NCBI GenBank assembly: GCA_003762875.1
Contig: RIBL01000002.1
Location: forward strand, 62,001 to 126,000
Direction: 5' to 3'
Origin: Muribaculaceae bacterium Isolate-110 (HZI)
GTDB taxonomy: Bacteria; Bacteroidota; Bacteroidia; Bacteroidales; Muribaculaceae
DNA: 64,000 nucleotides
Shown piece after piece: positions 44,674 through 56,300 of the stretch (positions within the stretch are counted from its first letter, which is position 1; each line of letters starts with the position of its first letter). The translations under genes were made by a program, and so were the position numbers. The notes beneath the pieces are model-generated. The model worked only from the letters and a program-made list of their open reading frames with translations. It was not told the DNA's origin and made no database searches.

Positions 44674-46809
44674 ATGAAACCCAATTTCAAAGACATTGAC
44701 ATTGTAAAAGACGCTTTCGGCGACCATCACGTCCCCGAGACACAGGGGGAAGAGTGGCTCACCCCCGAGCTTATCCCCGTCAAGCCCATATATACCAAAG
44801 ATGACCTCGAAGGCCTGGAGCACCTGAACTATGTGTCGGGTATTCCCCCCTTCCTCCGCGGCCCGTACAGCGCGATGTATCCCCTTCGCCCCTGGACCAT
44901 CCGTCAGTATGCCGGATTCTCGACCGCAGCCGAGTCAAACGCCTTCTACCGCCGCAACCTTGCCGCCGGTCAGAAGGGTCTGTCGGTGGCCTTCGACCTT
45001 GCCACTCACCGCGGTTATGACGCCGACCACGAGCGTGTGGTAGGCGACGTGGGCAAGGCAGGTGTGTCAATCTGCTCGCTCGAGGACATGAAGGTGCTCT
45101 TCGAGGGTATACCCTTGAACAAGATGTCCGTCTCCATGACCATGAACGGAGCCGTGCTGCCCGTACTCGCGTTCTACATCAACGCCGGTCTGGAGCAGGG
45201 AGCCAAACTCGAGGAGATGGCCGGTACGATCCAGAACGACATTCTCAAGGAGTTCATGGTGCGTAACACCTATATCTACCCGCCGGAATTTTCGATGCGT
45301 ATCATCGCCGACATCTTTGAGTACACCTCGCAGAACATGCCCAAGTTCAACTCCATCTCCATCTCGGGCTATCACATGCAGGAAGCCGGCGCGACATGCG
45401 ACATCGAGCTTGCCTACACCCTCTGCGACGGTCTGGAATATCTACGCGCAGGTGTCAACGCCGGCATCGACATCGACGCCTTCGCACCCCGCCTGTCGTT
45501 CTTCTGGGCTATCGGCATGAACTACTTCATGGAGGTGGCCAAGATGCGTGCCGCACGTCTGCTGTGGGCCAAGATTGTCAAGCAGTTCAATCCCAAGAAT
45601 CCCAAGTCGCTCGCACTGCGCACCCACTCTCAGACCTCGGGCTGGTCGCTCACCGAGCAGGACCCCTTCAACAACGTAGGCCGTACATGTATCGAGGCCA
45701 TGGGCGCGGCTCTCGGCCACACCCAGAGTCTCCACACCAACGCACTCGACGAGGCTATCGCACTCCCGACCGACTTCTCGGCTCGTATAGCACGTAACAC
45801 CCAGATATATATCCAGGAGGAGACCATGGTGACCAAGCAGGTCGACCCGTGGGGCGGCTCATACTACGTGGAGGCTCTCACCAACGAGATAGCTCACCGC
45901 GCATGGGAGCACATCCAGGAAATCGAGAAGCTCGGCGGCATGGCCAAGGCTATCGAGAGCGGTCTGCCCAAGATGCGTATCGAGGAGGCTTCGGCCCGCA
46001 CCCAGGCCCGCATCGACTCGGGCCGTCAGACCATCGTGGGCATCAACAAGTATCGTCTTGACCACGAAGATCCCATCGATATCCTCGAAATCGACAACAC
46101 CGAGGTGAGAAAAGACCAGGTGGCCCGTCTCGTTGACCTCAAGGAGCACCGCGACGAAGCAGCCGTCAAGAAGGCCCTCGAGGCCATCACCGAATGTGTA
46201 CGCACCAAGGAGGGCAACCTCCTCGACCTTGCAGTCAAGGCAGCCGGCGTGCGCGCAACCCTCGGAGAGATTTCAGATGCCTGCGAAGAAATCGTAGGCC
46301 GTTACAAAGCAGTAATCAGAACTATTTCAGGCGTGTATTCATCAGAGACCAAGCAGGACCCCGACTTTATCAAGGCCCAGCAGATGTGTGAGGAGTTTGC
46401 AAAACGCGAAGGCCGTCAGCCCCGTATCATGATTGCCAAGATGGGTCAGGACGGACACGACCGCGGAGCCAAGGTTGTGGCCACAGGCTATGCCGACTGC
46501 GGCTTTGACGTCGACATGGGCCCGCTGTTCCAGACTCCGGCCGAGGCTGCCCGCATGGCTGTGGAGAATGACGTCCACATCCTCGGAGTGTCGTCGCTCG
46601 CCGCCGGCCACAAGACTCTCATCCCGCAGGTAATCGAGGAGCTCAAGAAACTCGGCCGCGAGGACATCCTCGTGACTGCCGGCGGTGTAATCCCCGCTCA
46701 GGACTATGACTTCCTCTACAAAGCGGGCGTCGCAGCTATCTTCGGTCCCGGCACACGTATTCCCGTGTCGGCCATCAAGATGCTCGAGATACTCTCTGAC
46801 GGAGAATAA
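44674..46809 (+). CDS. mutB: Methylmalonyl-CoA mutase large (alpha) subunit
   Basis: A 711-residue catalytic subunit. The TIM-barrel substrate domain shows [38 protein letters not shown] and [19 protein letters not shown]. The C-terminal domain binds adenosylcobalamin through the lower-ligand motif [10 protein letters not shown] followed by [18 protein letters not shown]. It converts succinyl-CoA to (R)-methylmalonyl-CoA through a radical mechanism. No meaB/argK chaperone or epimerase gene lies next to it. The 3' end faces the DUF4332 gene across a palindromic repeat. Confidence 0.97.
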   Translation: MKPNFKDIDIVKDAFGDHHVPETQGEEWLTPELIPVKPIYTKDDLEGLEHLNYVSGIPPFLRGPYSAMYPLRPWTIRQYAGFSTAAESNAFYRRNLAAGQKGLSVAFDLATHRGYDADHERVVGDVGKAGVSICSLEDMKVLFEGIPLNKMSVSMTMNGAVLPVLAFYINAGLEQGAKLEEMAGTIQNDILKEFMVRNTYIYPPEFSMRIIADIFEYTSQNMPKFNSISISGYHMQEAGATCDIELAYTLCDGLEYLRAGVNAGIDIDAFAPRLSFFWAIGMNYFMEVAKMRAARLLWAKIVKQFNPKNPKSLALRTHSQTSGWSLTEQDPFNNVGRTCIEAMGAALGHTQSLHTNALDEAIALPTDFSARIARNTQIYIQEETMVTKQVDPWGGSYYVEALTNEIAHRAWEHIQEIEKLGGMAKAIESGLPKMRIEEASARTQARIDSGRQTIVGINKYRLDHEDPIDILEIDNTEVRKDQVARLVDLKEHRDEAAVKKALEAITECVRTKEGNLLDLAVKAAGVRATLGEISDACEEIVGRYKAVIRTISGVYSSETKQDPDFIKAQQMCEEFAKREGRQPRIMIAKMGQDGHDRGAKVVATGYADCGFDVDMGPLFQTPAEAARMAVENDVHILGVSSLAAGHKTLIPQVIEELKKLGREDILVTAGGVIPAQDYDFLYKAGVAAIFGPGTRIPVSAIKMLEILSDGE

Positions 46810-46853
46810 TCCACCGAAGCGTGATGTGAAGAGCAATGCTCCCGCGCCGCGCT

Positions 46854-46932
46854 GACGCATAAAAGATTCAAAAGAGACAAAGGCTGTAACTGTTATAGAC
46901 CATTGTCTCTTTTGAATCTTTTTTTGTGCGTC
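46854..46932. repeat. Convergent-end palindrome, copy 3
   Basis: Arms 46854-46880 and 46903-46932 pair with a few indels (GACGCA with TGCGTC, AAAAGATTCAAAAGAGACAA with TTGTCTCTTTTGAATCTTTT). It sits between mutB and the convergent DUF4332 gene. A poly-T tract on the right arm makes it a probable terminator for both. Confidence 0.85.
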
Positions 46933-46973
46933 ATCCGGGCCGGAAATATCATTCCGGGAAGCCGCACGGGCAA

Positions 46974-47381
46974 TCAATATGTCACTATCGGGGGAAGCTC
47001 CTTGGCCTGCTCTATCATGCCTGCAAGCTCGGTCTCGGAGGGCACACGTCCGCAGAGGTGTTTCTGCCCGTTTACCTCGACAAGCCGTGGATAAAGGTTG
47101 GCGGCCACGCGATGACGAAATTCCTTGACAGTGTCCACGCCGGCAGCCTCGAGGAGTTCGGCAAACTGTCCGGCCACGCCCTTGATGCGGAATAGGTCGG
47201 CGTGATTGGTCCATTTCAGTATCAGTTTTTCGCTGATGCCTGTCTGCTCGCTGACTTTCTCGCGGCCCGACTTCTTAGCACACGCAGTCAGCAACTGTTC
47301 GGTGGTTGAGATACCGATACTTTCGAGTTTGCGGGCATATGACTCGCCTATACCCTCGATTTGTTCTATCTTATAAGCCAT
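46974..47381 (-). CDS. DUF4332 helix-hairpin-helix protein
   Basis: A 135-residue protein with an N-terminal helix-hairpin-helix-like pattern (IEQIEGIGESYARKLESIGI) and a second, weaker one (DLFRIKGVAGQFAELLEAAGV). This matches the DUF4332 family. Such repeats usually contact DNA or act as protein-binding modules; no catalytic residues were seen. It is a single gene between two convergent or divergent neighbours, with its 3' end at copy 3 of the palindrome family. Confidence 0.85.
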   Translation of the reverse strand: MAYKIEQIEGIGESYARKLESIGISTTEQLLTACAKKSGREKVSEQTGISEKLILKWTNHADLFRIKGVAGQFAELLEAAGVDTVKEFRHRVAANLYPRLVEVNGQKHLCGRVPSETELAGMIEQAKELPPIVTY

Positions 47382-47522
47382 AGGAAAGAGGTTTTAGTTA
47401 TTTGGATGCTTACTTGATATATAAACAACCGAGCTGCGAGGGTGGTTGCGGAATGAGAGACCGGAAGTCGGGAAGAAGTGAAAGTTTTTTGTTTTGAGTG
47501 GAGGTGATATGATTATTTTCGC

Positions 47523-47530
47523 TATTTTTG
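47523..47530 (+). promoter_or_regulatory. Probable -7 box of the alcohol dehydrogenase gene
   Basis: TATTTTTG lies about 40 bases before the ATG. An upstream TTTG at 47493-47496 is 26 bases away, which is too long for a confident -33. Confidence 0.45.
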
Positions 47531-47569
47531 CGGGAAACAATCGTGACCGAAAAAACATAATTATTTATC

Positions 47570-48742
47570 ATGAACAATTTCTCATATATCACCCCTACCC
47601 GATATATCTTCGGAAGAAAAGCCGAGGATGAGACCGGACGACAAGCCAAAACCCACGGCATGACCAATGTGCTTCTCGTCTATGGCAAGGGAAGCGTGGT
47701 GCGTAGCGGACTGCTCGACCGCGTGAAAGCTTCACTTGCCGAGGAGGGTATAAAGTTTACCGAACTTGGTGGCGTACAGCCCAATCCCGATGACGAAAAA
47801 GTGTATGAAGGCATCGAGGCGGGACGCTCTGCCGGCGTGGACGGTGTAATAGCCGTTGGCGGAGGTTCGGCCATCGACACAGCCAAAGCCATTGCCGCAG
47901 GCATAGTGTATGACGGAGACTTCTGGGACTTCTATGCGGGCAAGACCGTAGTGGAGAAAGCGTTGCCCATAGGTGTCGTGCTCACCATTCCGGCTGCCGG
48001 AAGCGAGGGAAGCGGCAACTCTGTGATAACTCACCGCAACGGCATGAAAAAGATTTCGCTGCGCACGGATATGGCTCTGCGCCCAAAGTTCTCGTGCCTC
48101 AACCCCGAACTGACATTCACGCTTCCGTCCTATCAGACCGCATGCGGCGTGTGCGACATGATGATTCACATCTTCGAACGCTACTTCTCCCCCACTCCCG
48201 AGGTGGAAGTGACCGACCGTGTGGCCGAAGGGCTGATCAAGGCCATCATGACCGAGGCACCAAAAGCACTCGAGACGCCCGACAACTATGATGCCCGCGC
48301 CAACATAATGTGGAGCGGCACGCTGGCTCATAACGGACTGTGCGGCACTGGACGTGCCGAGGATTGGTCGTCACACTTCATGGAGCATGAGGTGAGCGCG
48401 CTCTATCCCGAGGTGGCCCACGGGGCCGGACTGGCCGTCATGGTACCCGCATGGATGACCTATGTGGCACAACGCAATCCGGCCAAAGTGGCTCAACTGG
48501 CCCGACGCGTGCTCGATGTGACTGCCGACGATGACATGACCGCGGCTATGGAAGGCATAGAGCGTTTGAGAGAATTTTTCACCTCGCTCGGGCTGCCGTC
48601 ACGCCTCAGAAAGTTTGGAGTGAAAGAGGATGATATTCCCGTCATGGTGAAAAAACTGCATGAAAACAAAGGCCCGAAAATCGGAGCATACATACCGCTC
48701 GAGGCCAATGACACTGCGGAAATATATCGTATAGCACTATAA
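47570..48742 (+). CDS. Iron-containing alcohol dehydrogenase (BdhA/YqhD type)
   Basis: A 390-residue group III alcohol dehydrogenase. The N-terminal dinucleotide-binding half has GVIAVGGGSAIDTAKAIAAG and PNPDDEKVYEG. The metal-binding half has DMMIHIFERYF, which supplies His ligands, and LGTGRAED-like LCGTGRAEDWSSHFMEHEVSAL; HGAGLAVMVPAWM supplies the last ligand. Relatives reduce aldehydes such as butyraldehyde or methylglyoxal with NAD(P)H. The physiological substrate is unknown. The 3' end faces the ABC-F gene across copy 4 of the palindrome family. Confidence 0.94.
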   Translation: MNNFSYITPTRYIFGRKAEDETGRQAKTHGMTNVLLVYGKGSVVRSGLLDRVKASLAEEGIKFTELGGVQPNPDDEKVYEGIEAGRSAGVDGVIAVGGGSAIDTAKAIAAGIVYDGDFWDFYAGKTVVEKALPIGVVLTIPAAGSEGSGNSVITHRNGMKKISLRTDMALRPKFSCLNPELTFTLPSYQTACGVCDMMIHIFERYFSPTPEVEVTDRVAEGLIKAIMTEAPKALETPDNYDARANIMWSGTLAHNGLCGTGRAEDWSSHFMEHEVSALYPEVAHGAGLAVMVPAWMTYVAQRNPAKVAQLARRVLDVTADDDMTAAMEGIERLREFFTSLGLPSRLRKFGVKEDDIPVMVKKLHENKGPKIGAYIPLEANDTAEIYRIAL

Positions 48743-48748
48743 TCAGGC

Positions 48749-48841
48749 AGATACAAAACTGACAAAAGTTTCATACGAAACAAAGGCTTAGGCACATTAA
48801 AAGCACTTGTTTCGTTTGAAACTTTTGTCAGTTTTGTATCT
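48749..48841. repeat. Convergent-end palindrome, copy 4
   Basis: Arms 48749-48783 and 48807-48841 pair nearly throughout (GATACAAAACTGACAAAAGT with ACTTTTGTCAGTTTTGTATC, ACGAAACAA with TTGTTTCGT) around a 23-base loop. The sequence differs from copies 1-3 but both arms have changed together. It lies between the convergent alcohol dehydrogenase and ABC-F genes. Confidence 0.88.
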
Positions 48842-48857
48842 CTTTTAAGACAGAGAG

Positions 48858-50594
<1,737 letters not shown>

Positions 50595-50609
50595 CCTCGC
50601 CTCACAATC

Positions 50610-50641
50610 TCATAACCTCATAACCTTATAACCTCATAACC
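50610..50641 (+). repeat. 8-base tandem repeat TCATAACC x4
   Basis: TCATAACC, TCATAACC, TTATAACC, TCATAACC in direct succession, 19 bases from the stop of the ion channel gene. It is a likely slippage-prone tract and lies next to the G-rich repeat. Confidence 0.85.
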
Positions 50642-50659
50642 TTTGCTCGAAGAGCAAAT

Positions 50660-51364
50660 TCAAATGAATTTGGCTTTACGCTGCACGTAGTTAGTGAGAT
50701 AGACGGTGAATAGCGGAAAGATGACCATGCCCATAATTGGGAGCACCACGGCTACGATTTTGCCGGGAACAGTGACGGGCGATATGTCACATCCGACAGT
50801 CGACATGTTCATGAACGACCACCAGAGTGCCGACCAATAGGTCTTGACCTGGGGATTATAGGGCTGCTCCATGTCGAAAAATATGAGTGAGCAGAAGTAG
50901 GTAATCATCAGCAGTATCACGAGATATGACATAAACAGGCTCGTGACGGCGTTGCTCGACAGGTAGCCTATGACTATTGACATGGCCAGGGCTCCGCGCG
51001 CAAGGGGGATGAAACGGACAAAGTATAGCACATCGCCCGACAGGTGCATGCCGGTCATGTTGATGATATTGAGATAGGGGACGGATAGAAGCAGAAACGC
51101 CATGCGCCGCTTGACAAAACAGAGTTTATCGGAGGTATAGGCCAGTTCGACAAAAAAATCTATCATGAAAAATATACACACCCAGAACTGAAACACCATA
51201 TACTGATGGTTTTCCAGAAAGTTGACCTCCTCGAATGTGTCGACCGATATGAAAAAAATAAGTAATCCGGAGAGCACGAGCACCATGAGATTCATGACCG
51301 TGAGAATGCGCGGAGTATGATGCTTGCCGGCCGGCTGAGCTGATGAAACGTGAGAATTGTCCAT
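50660..51364 (-). CDS. Voltage-gated-type ion channel protein with atypical filter
   Basis: A 234-residue membrane protein with about six hydrophobic segments in the layout of a six-helix potassium channel: several helices including a charge-bearing fourth segment (FVRFIPLARGALAMS), a pore helix (YWSALWWSFMNM) and a final helix (IVAVVLPIMGMVIFPLFTVYL). The filter reads STVGCD (residues 188-193) where potassium channels have TVGYGD, with one residue missing and Cys in place of Tyr. Ion selectivity therefore cannot be assumed. No ligand-binding domain follows. The gene stands alone. Confidence 0.8.
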   Translation of the reverse strand: MDNSHVSSAQPAGKHHTPRILTVMNLMVLVLSGLLIFFISVDTFEEVNFLENHQYMVFQFWVCIFFMIDFFVELAYTSDKLCFVKRRMAFLLLSVPYLNIINMTGMHLSGDVLYFVRFIPLARGALAMSIVIGYLSSNAVTSLFMSYLVILLMITYFCSLIFFDMEQPYNPQVKTYWSALWWSFMNMSTVGCDISPVTVPGKIVAVVLPIMGMVIFPLFTVYLTNYVQRKAKFI

Positions 51365-51465
51365 GGCCTTAATTTCTTTAACATAAGTTAAACAATTAAG
51401 TCCGCCTAAAAGTTGACACCTTCCCCTCCCTAATGTCTATCAGGAAGCCATACCAAAATAACATC

Positions 51466-52023
51466 CTAACAATGAATATAATACACAATCGGGGGGGTAA
51501 TTTCACCAAGCTGTTCACGTAACATTACGAGTATGCCGGCTTTCCATTTCTTGACAGTGATTTCAGCCACACCGAGCCGCTCGGCTATCTCTGCATTTTT
51601 AAGTCCGTCGTGATAACTGAGCCTCAACACCTCGCGATAACGTGGCGGAAGCGACTCGATGGCCGCATAGAGCATGTCAAGCGTCTCTTGCTCAAGCATG
51701 GCCACATCCAGACCGGGGGCCACATGTGAAGCCTCTCCGCTGTCAAGATAGTTGTTGCGCGAGCGATGCTTTCTGATCAGAGCTATCGAACTGTGATAAA
51801 TACATTTGAGTATGTAGGCATACCATGCAGGCGACGATTTGAGACGGCGACGCTCGGTGTAAGAACTCATCACGGCATCCTGCACACAATCCTCGGCAAG
51901 ATATGACAACTCATCACCGAGCTGACGCGAGGCATATACGAGCAGACCCGGATACAAATCCTCATAGAACGGTCTGACATTGCCGGCTATGAATGATTTA
52001 TATATGTAATCATAATCATACAC
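51466..52023 (-). CDS. ECF RNA polymerase sigma factor (locus 2)
   Basis: A 185-residue ECF sigma factor. Region 2 has LAEDCVQDAVMSSYTERRRL. Region 4 has SLPPRYREVLRLSYHDGLKN and the helix-turn-helix AEIAERLGVAEITVKKWKAG. It is divergent from the second FecR gene and resembles the factor at 12764. A complete housekeeping promoter (TTTG, 19 bases, TAAATTTG) lies upstream, with the box four bases from the ATG, so the transcript appears leaderless. It would direct RNA polymerase to the SusC/SusD locus to its right. Confidence 0.93.
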   Translation of the reverse strand: MYDYDYIYKSFIAGNVRPFYEDLYPGLLVYASRQLGDELSYLAEDCVQDAVMSSYTERRRLKSSPAWYAYILKCIYHSSIALIRKHRSRNNYLDSGEASHVAPGLDVAMLEQETLDMLYAAIESLPPRYREVLRLSYHDGLKNAEIAERLGVAEITVKKWKAGILVMLREQLGEITPPIVYYIHC

Positions 52024-52027
52024 GCTG

Positions 52028-52058
52028 CAAATTTAACGAAATAATCCCGAAAAGCAAA
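52028..52058 (-). promoter_or_regulatory. Promoter of ECF sigma 2
   Basis: On the minus strand TTTG (52058-52055), a 19-base spacer and TAAATTTG (52035-52028), four bases from the ATG at 52023. Confidence 0.7.
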
Positions 52059-52107
52059 CGTGAAACAACAATTTACCAAAAAATAGAAAAATAATGTAAA
52101 AATTTGA

Positions 52108-52117
52108 TATACTTTTT
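52108..52117 (+). promoter_or_regulatory. Motif shared by both fecR upstream regions
   Basis: TATACTTTTT, 40 bases before the fecR ATG; identical to 13440-13449. Confidence 0.35.
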
Positions 52118-52156
52118 TCACCCTATCGCCTTTTATCAATACAACACGAAAAAACA

Positions 52157-53317
52157 ATGGATCCGATAGCATCTCTACTATACCGTCTTTCGATAGGCCG
52201 CATCACTCCCGAGGAGCGGCAGATTCTTGAACAATGGGCCGGCGATGAGCCCGACCGCCGCGCATTGCTCGCACGCATGGCCGACCCCGACTACGTGTCA
52301 CGCCAGTTGGAACACAGGACACTGGTAAGGACTGAGCGTCCGATGGCCGACATGCAGCAGCGCATCTCGGCCGTGCGCCGCAGTCGCGTCATGCGTATGC
52401 TCTCGATAGCCGCGATGATAGCCGTGATAGCAGGCATTTCCGCCACATATATTATATATGGCCGCTCTGATATCTCCACTTCCGTTCCCACAGAGATAGC
52501 TGCCACAACCGACGGGCCTTCAAGCCTCGGGGAGATAGCCCCAGGCACCACCCGCGCCATGTTGATAGCACCTTCTGGCGAGACGCTCACTCTCTCGGCC
52601 TCCGACACCGCCGGAGTGCATGACGGCAGAATGATACTCGCGAAAAACTGTCAGGTGGAGGCCCCGCGCAGACTGTGTCTCGACGTGCCGCGCGGCGGAG
52701 AGTTTAAAATCATACTTGAGGACAGCACCGAGGTGTGGCTCAACTCCGAATCGACCCTCAGCTATCCCGAAGTGTTCAGCCCTACCGAGCGACGCGTGCA
52801 CGTGACGGGCGAAGCCTATTTTGCCGTAAAGCGTGACGAAAAACGCCCCTTCTATGTCGAGACCGACAAACTTACGGTGAGGGTATACGGCACCGAATTC
52901 AATGTGCGCGCCTATGCCGACGACCCTTATGTCTACACCACACTCGAGCGCGGCTCCATAGCCGTCACCCGGGCCGACATACCATCAGGAGAAGTGCTAC
53001 TTTCACCGGGCCACCAGGCCATGCTCAGCCGCGAGGACAACCGGCTCAACATGCGCACCGTCGACCCGCAGGTAATAGCCGGATGGCGACACGGACGGTT
53101 TGTATTTGAGGAACAGCCTCTATCAAGCATCATGCGCGACCTGAGCCGATGGTATGACTTCGAGTATGAATTTGAGTCACCCGAAGTGGAACAGATAGTC
53201 TTCATGGGCAGCATACCTCGCTATGCCGACTTTGCCTCGGCCATATCCATCATAGAAATGAGCGGAGGACTGCGCTTCACCACCCGCGACGGCAAAGTGA
53301 TAATATCGTCGCAATAA
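52157..53317 (+). CDS. FecR-type anti-sigma factor (locus 2)
   Basis: A 386-residue protein with a cytoplasmic anti-sigma region (residues 1-75), one membrane segment (MLSIAAMIAVIAGISATYIIYG), a FecR domain (GEFKIILEDSTEVWLNSEST, VTGEAYFAVKRD, VRVYGTEFNVRAY) and a DUF4974 domain (FVFEEQPLSSIMRDLSRWYDF). It is closely similar to the FecR at 13494, especially in the periplasmic half, indicating duplication. It is 48 bases upstream of susC and would pass ligand signals from that receptor to the divergent sigma factor. Confidence 0.94.
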   Translation: MDPIASLLYRLSIGRITPEERQILEQWAGDEPDRRALLARMADPDYVSRQLEHRTLVRTERPMADMQQRISAVRRSRVMRMLSIAAMIAVIAGISATYIIYGRSDISTSVPTEIAATTDGPSSLGEIAPGTTRAMLIAPSGETLTLSASDTAGVHDGRMILAKNCQVEAPRRLCLDVPRGGEFKIILEDSTEVWLNSESTLSYPEVFSPTERRVHVTGEAYFAVKRDEKRPFYVETDKLTVRVYGTEFNVRAYADDPYVYTTLERGSIAVTRADIPSGEVLLSPGHQAMLSREDNRLNMRTVDPQVIAGWRHGRFVFEEQPLSSIMRDLSRWYDFEYEFESPEVEQIVFMGSIPRYADFASAISIIEMSGGLRFTTRDGKVIISSQ

Positions 53318-53364
53318 AAACGGAACTAACCTTTACACATTACTCACCAATCATTTTTTACACA

Positions 53365-56300
53365 ATGAAAAAAGTACTATTAGCCCTTCTGCTGGCAGTG
53401 ACGATGCTGGTGCCGCTCGACCTTGCGGCGCGCTCGTACAACGCCAAGTTTGACAAGGCCACTCCCGAGGCGGTAATCAACGCACTCAAACAGGAGACCG
53501 GCATGGACTTCGTGTATCAGAAAGAGCTTCTGAAAGAGGCCAAGAGTCCCGTGACGTGCAACTACACGGGTCTGACACTCGAGCAGCTTCTCAACCGCGT
53601 GCTGTCGGTCAACATGCTGCTCGGCTACGAAGTGGTCGACAAGACCGTGGTGCTCAAACGCCCCAACATCAACGTCGATTATGTGCAGGGCGACATCAAG
53701 GGCATAGTATGGGATGCGGAAGAAAACGAGCCGCTGGTCGGTGCGACCGTCATGATCGACGGCACCACCAACATCACCGTCTCGGATGCCGACGGACACT
53801 TCACTCTCAAGAATGTCCAGGCCCTCAACCCTATGGTATCGGCCATATTTGTCGGCATGAAACCCGCATCAATCAAAGTGACTCCTAAAAACCAGAACAA
53901 TATCCGCTTCAATCTCGAGACCCACGTCACGATGATGAGCGAGGTGGTGGTGACCGGCTATCAGGACATCAAGAAGGAGAAGATGACCGGCTCGGTGACC
54001 ACTGTCAGTGCCGACAAGCTCGACGAACGCTACACACTCAACCTTCTCGATAATCTCGAGGGACGCGTGGCCGGTCTGTCGACCTACGGAGGCAAGCCCA
54101 TTATCCGTGGCGTGGGGACACTCAGCGGATCGACCGCCCCGCTGCTCGTGGTGGACGGTCTGCCCATCGAAGGTGAACTGGAGGACATCAACCCCTACGA
54201 CATCGAGAGCGTCAATGTACTGAAAGACGCATCGGCCTCGGCCATCTACGGCGCACGCGCGGCCAACGGCATTATAGTCGTAACCACCAAAAACGCCAAG
54301 AAAAAAGGTAAAATAGACATCGACTTCTCGGCCAACGTAACATGGTATGAGAACAAGAACATGGACTATCACGACAACTTCTACATGACACCCGAAGAGC
54401 ATATCAAGGCCGAGAGCGAATATCTGGAGTGGAAGTATTTTGTCAACGACCCGGCCTACAACAATGACCCTGTGAGAAATATCGAGAGCTTCGCCACCGA
54501 TATCAAGAAAGGTACCGCTTATTCGATAACTCCTCTTGAATATGCCTACTATCAGTATGCCACCAACAGCATCTCGCGTGAAGAACTCGACCGTCAGAAA
54601 GCAGCCTTCGCACAAAACAATTATGCTCGAGACTATGCCGATAACATCTATCGCCGTCAGGTGATACAGCAATACAACCTTGCCCTGCGCAGCTCGTCGG
54701 ACAAATCGCGTAACAACGTAGTACTCAACTACAAGCGCGACAACAGCGGTATCATCAACCACAAGGAAGAATGGCTCAACGTGTCATATAAGGGAGCGTT
54801 TGACCTGGCCAAATGGCTCACCGCCACAGTGTCAATCAACTCCATCTACTCCTCCTCACGCAAATATGGCTATGACTACAACAGCAGTGCCAGCAATCCC
54901 TGGGCCTATGCCGGTTATTATTCATTCTACAACGAAGACGGCAGCATAGCGAAACAGTATCCCTGGTATAGCGGCACACGTTACTGGGACCCCGGTGAAG
55001 GCATGCATGACCTCGGAGTGGACGCTGTGAGCGAGATGTATGACAACACCCAGACCAACCGCCGTCAGAACATGCGCTATCACGCCGACCTTCTCTTCCG
55101 CATCATATCTGGCCTGACAGCCAACACACAGTTTATCTACGAAGTGGACGAGCGCAACGAGCAGCACCTCGCCAACGAGCAGAGCCACGCCTCGCGCACA
55201 CTGCGCAACGCATTCGCCTACATGAAAGACGGCAAAATTGACTATATGACACCGCGCTCGGGCGGTTTCCTCCAGACAAACGAGAGTACCGGCAACTACT
55301 GGACCGCCAGAGGCCAGCTCAACTACTCGCGCACCTTCGGCCGCCACGACATCGCAGCCATAGCCGGTCTGGAGTTCCGCGAGACCAAATACAAGGGCAC
55401 CAAGTCGCTCGTGCTCGGATATGACGAACAATTGCAATCAAGCTCGACCCACACAGTCGACTTCGGCACCATGAGCCAGATGAGAAACAGCCTTCTGTTC
55501 ATGGCATCGGACGGAGGATTTCCCTGCTCGCAGTTTGCATTCGATCCTTATCTCCGTGATGGCATGGGTCTCGTGCCCGAGGTGTGTCACCGCTATGGCT
55601 CCGGATATGCCAACGCCACTTACACATATGATGAGAAATACAACGTGTTCGGCTCATTCCGTAAGGATTATGCCGACGTGTTCGGCCTCAACTCAAAATT
55701 CCGTGGCAAACCGCTGTGGTCGGTAGGCGCGGGCTGGAACATACACAACGAACAATTCGTACACGACATGGCTCCATGGCTCTCATTCCTCAAGCTGCGC
55801 TTCTCCTACGGTGTGACAGGCAACATCTATCAGGGAGCCACATCGGTAATGACAGCATCAGCCGGCTCGATCAACAGCACCACCAATGTGCCATACAGCA
55901 CCGTGACCTCTCCGGCCAACCCCGACCTGCGCTGGGAGCAGAACCGCACCACCAACGTTGGTCTCGACTTCAGCCTGTTCAACTACCGTCTGCGCGGCAA
56001 CATCGACTTCTACAACAAGATAGGAAAGGACATATTCAACGGCATGAATCTCGACCCGACAACGGGCTTCACCTCCATAGTGGCCAACGCCGCCTCCATC
56101 CGCAACCGCGGTCTTGAAATCGCAGCCTCCTATGACTGGTTTGTACCCCGCTCGCGCAGCGATTTCTCATGGACAACAAGCGTGACATTCACCTACAACA
56201 AGAATGAAGTAATCGATGTGGAAAACGACGCCACCTCAGCCTATCGTCTTATCTCCACTCCCTACAAGAAAGGCTATCCCGTCAACGCATTGTGGAGCTA

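Noticed and set aside
12634-48841. Palindromes as insertion sequence ends or CRISPR repeats
   Set aside because: There is no transposase between the arms, no target duplication that could be confirmed, and no spacer-repeat regularity. They are simple hairpins with short loops.
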